64,000 bases of DNA, from positions 60,024,679-60,088,678 of the forward strand of contig CAMGYJ010000004.1 in the NCBI GenBank assembly GCA_946122785.1, read 5' to 3'. This document shows, piece by piece, positions 57,859-64,000 of this stretch (position 1 is the first letter of the stretch; each line of letters opens with the position of its first letter). The DNA is from Linum tenue. Its lineage: Eukaryota; Streptophyta; Magnoliopsida; Malpighiales; Linaceae. Under the pieces are notes generated by a model. It did not search any database. It saw nothing but the letters and a program-made list of their open reading frames with translations, and was not told where the DNA came from. Both the position numbers and the translations under genes were made by a program.

Positions 57859-58814
57859 GTAACTTAATTTTGTTTTAGTTATTAGCATTCCAACATATGT
57901 TGAGTTCCACATGGTAGGAACCATTCATGGTTGATAATTCATATGTCCAGAGTTTACTCTTCCGTATGTTTGAACATTTTTTAACCTTCATCAGTCAAGC
58001 AGCAGAATAAACCAACTAAAACAGAGGCATGCCACCACTGACGATACCTTTACCATTACATACAGCAGCTGGGAAGAAGCTTCATTTTGTTCTGGTCATT
58101 GATATACAGGTACTATACGCAAATCCTTTCTGGTGTACTGCCATGACATTTCTTTTCTATTTTATTTCTTGTGTAAGAAGCAGTAGCATACAAAGAATTT
58201 AGGTAATTAATAGTACTGACCCATGAGCTGGAAGCTTCATCTTGTTCATAAGGTACAGTTGACTATGATTCTTCATCGATGGTTTTGAGCTACCAACTTG
58301 GTATCAGGTATGTATTAATCATGCCCTCTAAAGCATATCCTGTCACTGTCAATGTAGTCTAGTTCTAAGAAATTCTCATTAGCTTAAGTCAGAGAGCATA
58401 AATTCTAAACAACGAGCAAAATTGATTTCTTAAAGCATATCATTCTCACAGCAGGAGCGGCAGATTCCTAGTACAACCAAGGTGCAAGTGTTCATCAATA
58501 TCCATAGGTGAATTTCTAAATCTTGACCAAGTCCTGATTTTCATGCTTCAATTGAGTCTCGGCTTTCTTTTTGGATCTTTTATAAGCACGCTGAGAAAAG
58601 ACAAATGTAGTTCATAACATTTCAACTTGATATTGAACCAAATCAGATCATGTATTGTTGACATGAAGTTGTCATTTAGCATCAAACTCTACTGGCCGCT
58701 CCCTAATTTGTGTGATGAAGAGTTATAACATAAATATATCTATGTTAAAGTACATTTCTTTCATTGTCTTTCCTGCTAGCTAGCTTAGCTTCTTGTTATG
58801 GTTTATGCAGAGAA

Positions 58815-58910
58815 ATGGGATGGGCACCATGTTGTGACCAAACAAATGTGAAGAAGGGGCCAATGCCACCTGAAGAACATGCTAAGCAGAAGGAGCATAT
58901 GGGTTATGCT
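58815..58910 (+). pseudogene. Captured N-terminus of an R2R3-MYB transcription factor
   Basis: Starts at an ATG with MGWAPCCDQTNVKKGPMPPE, then EHAKQKEHMGY. This corresponds to the canonical MGRAPCC-x-K-x-x-V-K-K-G-P-W-S-P-E-E-D start of plant R2R3-MYBs. The first conserved repeat tryptophan is replaced by methionine (GPM instead of GPW), and the sequence departs before the second. No R2 or R3 helix is complete. Confidence 0.75.
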
Positions 58911-59458
58911 AGTGATCTTTTTTATTTACTCAAGTCGTCTTTAAGAGGTGAGCTCTTGTAGGTCGAGTTATGGTGCTTGTGAGTATGGTTGACTTAAGTC
59001 CTAGTCCTCATGATGTTCTCTCTCCTTTTATATGATAACAATAATACTAACATTACTTAAATCTTAATGCAGGGATGACTTCCTGTCAACTAGAGTTGGG
59101 TTGTAGTTCAAGAATAATTGCAGGAACATCTTGATTTGGGAAAGATTGAGAAGGTAATTTCAAAGACAGCATTGCTTAACATTGTTTAGTTCAAGTACCT
59201 TTGGCCATTTCTAATTGGGTATTGAGGTAAAATTTTCAGAACATAGTCATATGAGTGTCTTTACTTCCCTTCTCTTGTATACAAAAGGTCCTCTGTCTCT
59301 CTCTTTCTCTCTCTGCAGTAACTTAGTGTTTACTTGGCACTAGTGGCTGCCTCTGTTTACTGATTCAGTGCCCCATCCTCTTCTTGAAATCTTTTCACTG
59401 AACCATCTCCGAACAATGCCTTAAACCTGCTATGACCAATCCCTTGTTGTACTTTCAG

Positions 59459-59697
59459 GTGTACTTGGAAAGGATCCGGAGGAAACCCGAAATCAATGCA
59501 TTTTTTGAATAACTGAAGCCACATCAGGTTAGTGATGATGAACTTTTCAACTTGGCAGGTCTTGCATTCATTAGCAATGTGCTTATTTATTATTGGTTGT
59601 ACTTCAACAGAAAGCACTGTTGCTGGACAACTGCCCGGTCCTTGATCGTGCAATGATCGAGCACAATCTTCTAAGTGCAAGCAAACTATACACTAAT
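59459..59697 (+). pseudogene. CSN4: Captured exons of COP9 signalosome subunit 4
   Basis: Exon piece 59459-59527 reads VYLERIRRKPEINAFFE, stop, LKPHQ. After an 83-bp intron with GT-AG borders, exon piece 59611-59697 reads [20 protein letters not shown] then LSASKLYTN and ends at a GT donor. This corresponds to the linker leading into the PCI domain of CSN4. A second partial copy of AMIEHNLLS follows at about 59725-59755, so the second exon was partly duplicated. With a stop codon and no flanking exons it cannot make CSN4. Retention of the intron shows DNA-level capture, not a retrocopy. Confidence 0.75.
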
Positions 59698-60299
59698 GTA
59701 AGGTTTGTTATTTACCTTCTAACTGCAATGATCGAGCACAATCTTCTAAGTACAATCATTTTGAGGTTTGACTCCATGGTTCTCTTCTTTTGATATACAG
59801 CAGGGGAAGCAAAGACACTCATATGACTATGTTCTGAAAATGATGGTTTGTTATTTACCTGATTCTGTGCTCTCATTCTCATTAATATTTCATGCCTATT
59901 AATTCGAAGCTTGTAAGACTTCCAGCTTAGTTTACCTACTCCAATCTTAACGTGCAGGCCTATTTAGATTTCTGTTCGAGCAGTTGCTACAGCTCATGAT
60001 GGATTGAAGGCAAGAGAGTTACTGAAAGAGAGCCCCATAACATAGACATCATTCTATCATATGATGTATTGAATCATGGATATAGTGTACTGTATGATTT
60101 GGCTACCCAAGAATGATTTTTGTACAAAATTTTGCAAGAAAAAGCTTGGTTATGGATTTATCTATAGTGAGAAGAGTATTTGCAACCAAGTTATAGTCAC
60201 CAATTTTCATGGGGTTTTAGTGACAGTTTTGAGTTTGTTCAAAAAAATTATCAGCCTCTCTTTAGTGACGATTCTGAGTTGGTTGCAATTGATTTAGAG

Positions 60300-60605
60300 A
60301 CAAATTAAGCAAGGGTTTTAACCCTTGCTAGTTAGAACAACGAACTTAGCAGGGGGCTTAACCCCTGATACAAACATCTTACTATTGAATTTTATATTGA
60401 ATTGTAGCAGGGGTTTAAACCCTTAATACATGTAGCAGGGGTTTGAAACCCCTGCTATAACCCTTGGACGGGACTTTCACCGTGGGTTGTTAAAAACCCT
60501 TGCTACACGTAGCAGGGGCAGCATGGGCGAGGGTTCATGCAGGGGTTGGCGAAACCCTTGCTACAACTTGTAGCAGGGGTTAAAACCCTTGCTATAGGTA
60601 GAAAA
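60300..60605 (+). repeat. Subterminal repeat array at the CACTA right end
   Basis: Repeated GTAGCAGGGGTT(T/TG)AAACCC and AAACCCTTGCTA words in both orientations, matching the shorter set at 56369-56460. In CACTA elements such repeats bind the TnpA-type protein. Confidence 0.8.
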
Positions 60606-60640
60606 AACCCTTGCCATAGACCCATTTTTTTGTAGTGCTT

Positions 60641-61621
60641 GCATCTAAATGCTTAAGCAATGGAAAGAACCCCAAATTTGTCATAAGTTAACTAAAATTT
60701 AAAATAAATAGCATATATTTACGGATTTTAGAAACTTTATGACACCAATTTCATCGTAATATATTAAAGGTGTGTCGATAACAATTATTCAAGGTGTGTC
60801 GAAAATCCTTAATTCCAAAAAATTACACCGACAAAATATGGGTCTCTCACAAAATATTCGTGCGGAGGTGTGTCGCTTGACACACCTCTCTACCACATGG
60901 GTCCGCCAATGGTCATATTCATGTCATATCATTATGATAAAATTGCACAATACCATTCTACCATTGTCATATCATGATTATAGTAAGATGACCTAAATTT
61001 TTTTGCTAATCTTTTTGTTAAAAAAAATATCAAAACGGATGTTCCCTTGTAAATCTACACTATGATAAGACTCCATATTACCATTTAATGATTGTTATAA
61101 AATGGTCTAATTACTATGGTGAGACTGCACAACACCATGAAACCTCAAGCATAAACAAAATAACAATAGTACAAAGAACAAGCTAAGGAATGTGATATCC
61201 TACCATCGGCGAACCATTTGCTCATGATTTGGCACGATACGGCGACCATTTGCTCTCCCCTTATTAGTGTGTTTATTTCATTTGTTTATGTGTTTAATTT
61301 TGATAATTATAAAAATGTTTAAGTTGGTTGGCTTATTTTCTTCGTATATTGTATGTAGTTGACATGGCTACATCTCACCGTCTTTATATTATTGTCGTGT
61401 ATCATATGGGACAGGCTAATCTCAGCAATTGCTTGCCTGCTCCATCTCCAAAATTCAATTAATTGCTTAAAAAGGAAAACATGTCAATTTGATCGCGGTG
61501 GGCAATAAATTATAAAACGTGTGGTAATCTTTGCTTGAATTGAAACCCAAAATAACTTCAGCGCTCACAACAGGTAGTGAAATATATATATATAATACGA
61601 TAAATAATTAAGTCAATGTAT
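60641..61621. other. Intergenic with a hAT-like terminus
   Basis: GGTGTGTCG repeats at 60770-60890 and a GGGTCCGCCAATGG terminus near 60900-60912 suggest a decayed hAT element. No boundaries are confirmed and no gene is seen. Confidence 0.4.
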
Positions 61622-61630
61622 AATGCTTAA

Positions 61631-62330
61631 GGGTATGCCTACTATGACATGCATGTCAATGTGACATGGATTTTTCGGTCGACCTAATCCTGAAGGCGGT
61701 CGACCGAATTGACTAATTTGGGCAGCACGAGAAAACATTGCGGTCGACCTCAATGACCACGTGGTCGACCGCACTTAGTTTAAGTTGTTATTTTCGGTGG
61801 AAATCACGCATTAGAGAAAATGACGGCGAATGCTAAATTAGGTCGACCTCACCTTAGACGTGGTCGACCACTTTCGACACGTATAACAGCAACCGCGAAC
61901 AATCTTCTTCACAAAGGCTCTAAATCGGAAAAAAAAAAACTAATTCAGACTTTTGGTGGCGTTGAAGGGGACTTATATTCGTATTTATAGAGATTTAGGA
62001 CGTGAATGGGTCAACCCAATTCGTTTTCTTGTCCAATTGTAGAACCTTTTTGCTGTTGGAATCCTTATCCAATGCGGATACGGTGTGCATGCGGTCGACC
62101 TCTTACTAATGAGGTCGACCTGATAGGTGCACAATGGTCGGCCTATGAGGTATTTGAGTTGACCTTTCATTCTGTTATACCACCAAAGAGGTCGACCATT
62201 TTATGTAGATGGTCGACCGCGTCTCTGAACCTCACATAACTGAATTTGTCAATTCAATCGACCGCCTTGTGGATTAGGTCGACCGAAAAGTCCATATCAC
62301 GGTGACATACATGTCACCGTAGCAAAATCC
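61631..62330. mobile_element. GGTCGACC Mutator-like element, copy C (700 bp)
   Basis: Flanked by AATGCTTAA (61622-61630) and AATGCGTAA (62331-62339), 8 of 9 identical. The left end GGGTATGCCTACTATGACAT and the complement of the right end (GGATTTTGCTACGGTGACAT) match copies A and B. GGTCGACC-type 8-mers occur along both arms (first at about 61678, last at about 62278). No coding capacity. Confidence 0.82.
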
Positions 62331-62339
62331 AATGCGTAA

Positions 62340-64000
62340 CCACTAAGATTTACGACTGGGGTTAATAACTAATAAGATTTGGAATTTAATGAAGAATTAA
62401 ATTAGCCAACAAAACTGAACTTGGGGAAGCCGGCAGGAAATTGGCGCGAGGGGAAAAAGGAGATGGCGCCAACAGCTTCCATTGGATCCTTTTGATTATT
62501 TTGTTCTCCTACTACTAATACTGCCTCCATATTATATAATCGGTGATTGGATTCTTCCTCTCATCATTCTTTCTATATATTGCCTGTCGGCCCATAAAGA
62601 AAGACTAGCATAAAATTGCAACCAGGCCACTGGACCCAAAATCCTTTTCTTTACCAATTCCTGGTTTGTTTTTGCTCTCAACCTCTTCTATATATGATCT
62701 TTGAATTTTCTTTTGGAAAAGAGACTCACTGCATGATTGCATTTAAGTATTGACTAGGGTTTGCAGCAAGTGGTGCCTGCCCCTGCCGACAGTATTTGAA
62801 GCATGTACTATCAAACCGTAATTCTTATTGGAACCAACCAATCTATAGGGTAAAATAATATCGAAGCCCACCCGTTAGGAACTGAAAACGGTCGGATAGG
62901 AAATACCAGATATCAGGATTCGAATGGGAAGTCATTTTTAAAGGTACGAAACTATTCAAGCGCGATTTTAGTACAAAATATTATATCGTTAACTTCTTCG
63001 GTATGGTTCACTATCAATTGACATATGGCGCTGGTCCGAGAGTTTGATTTGAGGAAGGGTGTAAAGAAAACCAATTGTTCCCGAACAATTCAAGTTGTTG
63101 GGGGTGGAAATGTTCAATTATGAATATCAGATACCACTTACCAACACCCCCATCGCGTCAAATGAAAGCCATCATATACGGGTTTTGAAATTTGCATATG
63201 TCCAAATATCGTGTGCTTGATAAATAGAAGTCATTGGAATTCCAACAGAAACGCCACTCGATCACAAAAGCGCCTCTCACATATACCATGTCAAAAACCA
63301 ATTACTTCCAATAACTCGAATTGTTGAGAAACGTTCAATTATGCCTCGTATAGCAGTAATTCCATGTACCCCACGGCAGAAATTTCTTCTTCTGCATGCA
63401 TGGCATTAGCATAGCCCACAGGATATTAGGTGGTTGGGGGGATACATGATATTATGTTATTGTCATCGAAATTGTATGGTGTGTGTACAAATGCAATGAC
63501 TCCGGCCGGCAGTGAAGATCTCAAGTTGGAAGGATGGGAGATCTCTTTCGTATTAATATTTGGTACGTATTTGCATTATAATTAGTATTATTGGAGGGTT
63601 TCAAATATTTTATAATTATTTATAAATATTAATGAGGCAGCATATATATAATGATAATGGTGATGTGAGAATGGGAAATTTTGTCTCGAGCCTAATGAAC
63701 AATAATTGGTGAAATTGGAGGTTAGGCCTCATCAATCAATTCAATAATATATATTATGGAATGGATGGTTCAATGTTCATGAATTTTGCTCTTTACCTAA
63801 GCCAACATCGATAGTTTTTTTTCTTTTTCTTCCTTGAAAGTGCCAACTAGGCAAGGCATATGTGTCGGTGGAAGCGTGTCCTTTTCATGTATGGTGGTGG
63901 GTTGTGCCAATTATATGATGTTCCATTTCTACCTCCTTCCGCCCCCTCCCTTTTTCTATGGATTTTCTATTCTTCAAAAAAAAAAAAAATTCCAAGACTA
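62340..64000. other. Intergenic, nothing recognised
   Basis: AT-rich DNA with no supported coding frame, RNA gene or transposon boundary. An A-run near 63977 is the last notable word. Confidence 0.5.

Larger units (their letters stand above)
56339..60637 (+). mobile_element. Non-autonomous CACTA (En/Spm) element carrying host exon fragments (4.3 kb)
   Basis: Begins CACTACAAAAAAAATGAGTC and ends GACCCATTTTTTTGTAGTG, with a 3-bp duplication CTT on both sides (56336-56338, 60638-60640). Subterminal repeats of the form AGCAGGGGTT(T)GAAACCCCTGCTA are concentrated at both ends. No TnpA or TnpD-like transposase frame is seen. Inside, in plus orientation, are fragments of an HAD-type phosphatase (57611-57858), an R2R3-MYB (58815-58910) and CSN4 (59459-59697), some with their exon-intron borders. 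This matches the known ability of plant CACTA elements to capture gene pieces. Confidence 0.9.

Noticed and set aside
55949..60914. A hAT element enclosing the whole CACTA element
   Set aside because: CAAGGACGAAGCCAGG at the left and the complement CATTGGCGGACCCATG at the right are similar to hAT ends, but the flanking 8-mers do not match and the adjacent subterminal sequences look like different families.

Overview
The window is eudicot plant nuclear DNA. The evidence is AT-rich intergenic sequence, GT-AG introns, plant-specific gene families and a dense population of plant transposons. I could not fix the species. Only four protein-coding genes look intact, plus one nuclear tRNA gene: a SMAP1-like small acidic protein (82-267, minus), a Mal d 1/Fra a 1-associated-protein-like gene (5012-6548, two exons), a WAVE-DAMPENED2-like/TPX2-family microtubule protein (20690-22998, seven coding exons), tRNA-Ser(UGA) (28516-28597, minus), and a fasciclin-like arabinogalactan protein of the FLA15-18 type (40752-44033, minus, with a small 3' terminal exon 1.8 kb downstream of the main one). 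These genes are unrelated housekeeping, cytoskeletal or cell-wall genes and do not form a pathway.

Most of the rest is transposon-derived. Several elements can be delimited to the base by target-site duplications (TSDs). They are Harbinger/Tourist elements (942-1784, 49976-50560), hAT-type elements with 8-bp TSDs (14908-15372, 23468-23744, 28991-30091, 30096-30529, 47023-49219), Mutator-like elements with 9-bp TSDs (24223-25698, 35777-37221, 38272-39654, 47403-48490, 61631-62330), two Micron-like MITEs in (TA)n, and a 4.3-kb CACTA element (56339-60637). Decayed retrotransposons include Ty3/gypsy pieces (1987-2349; 26110-27370; gag, primer-binding site and LTR at 53147-55044) and an L1-type LINE (7142-8432).

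Layout: 0-6.6 kb holds two genes with a MITE, a gypsy RT relic and a PPR-like gene scrap between them. 6.6-18 kb is LINE, LTR, MITE and nested TA-microsatellite elements. 18.3-23 kb is the WDL gene, whose upstream region has a second copy at 13.2-13.6 kb. 23.5-40 kb is nested hAT and Mutator elements, with the tRNA gene. 40.4-44.4 kb is the FLA gene. 47-51 kb holds two triple-nested stacks. 53-55 kb is the gypsy relic. 56.3-60.6 kb is a CACTA element carrying exon fragments of at least three host genes (HAD phosphatase, R2R3-MYB, CSN4). 61.6-62.3 kb is the third copy of a GGTCGACC-rich Mutator-like family.

The strongest candidates for something not widely described are the GGTCGACC-rich foldback Mutator-like family, where one copy is an almost complete inverted repeat about 1.1 kb long, and the exon-capturing CACTA element. 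All assignments come from reading the sequence and from family knowledge; no database search was run.
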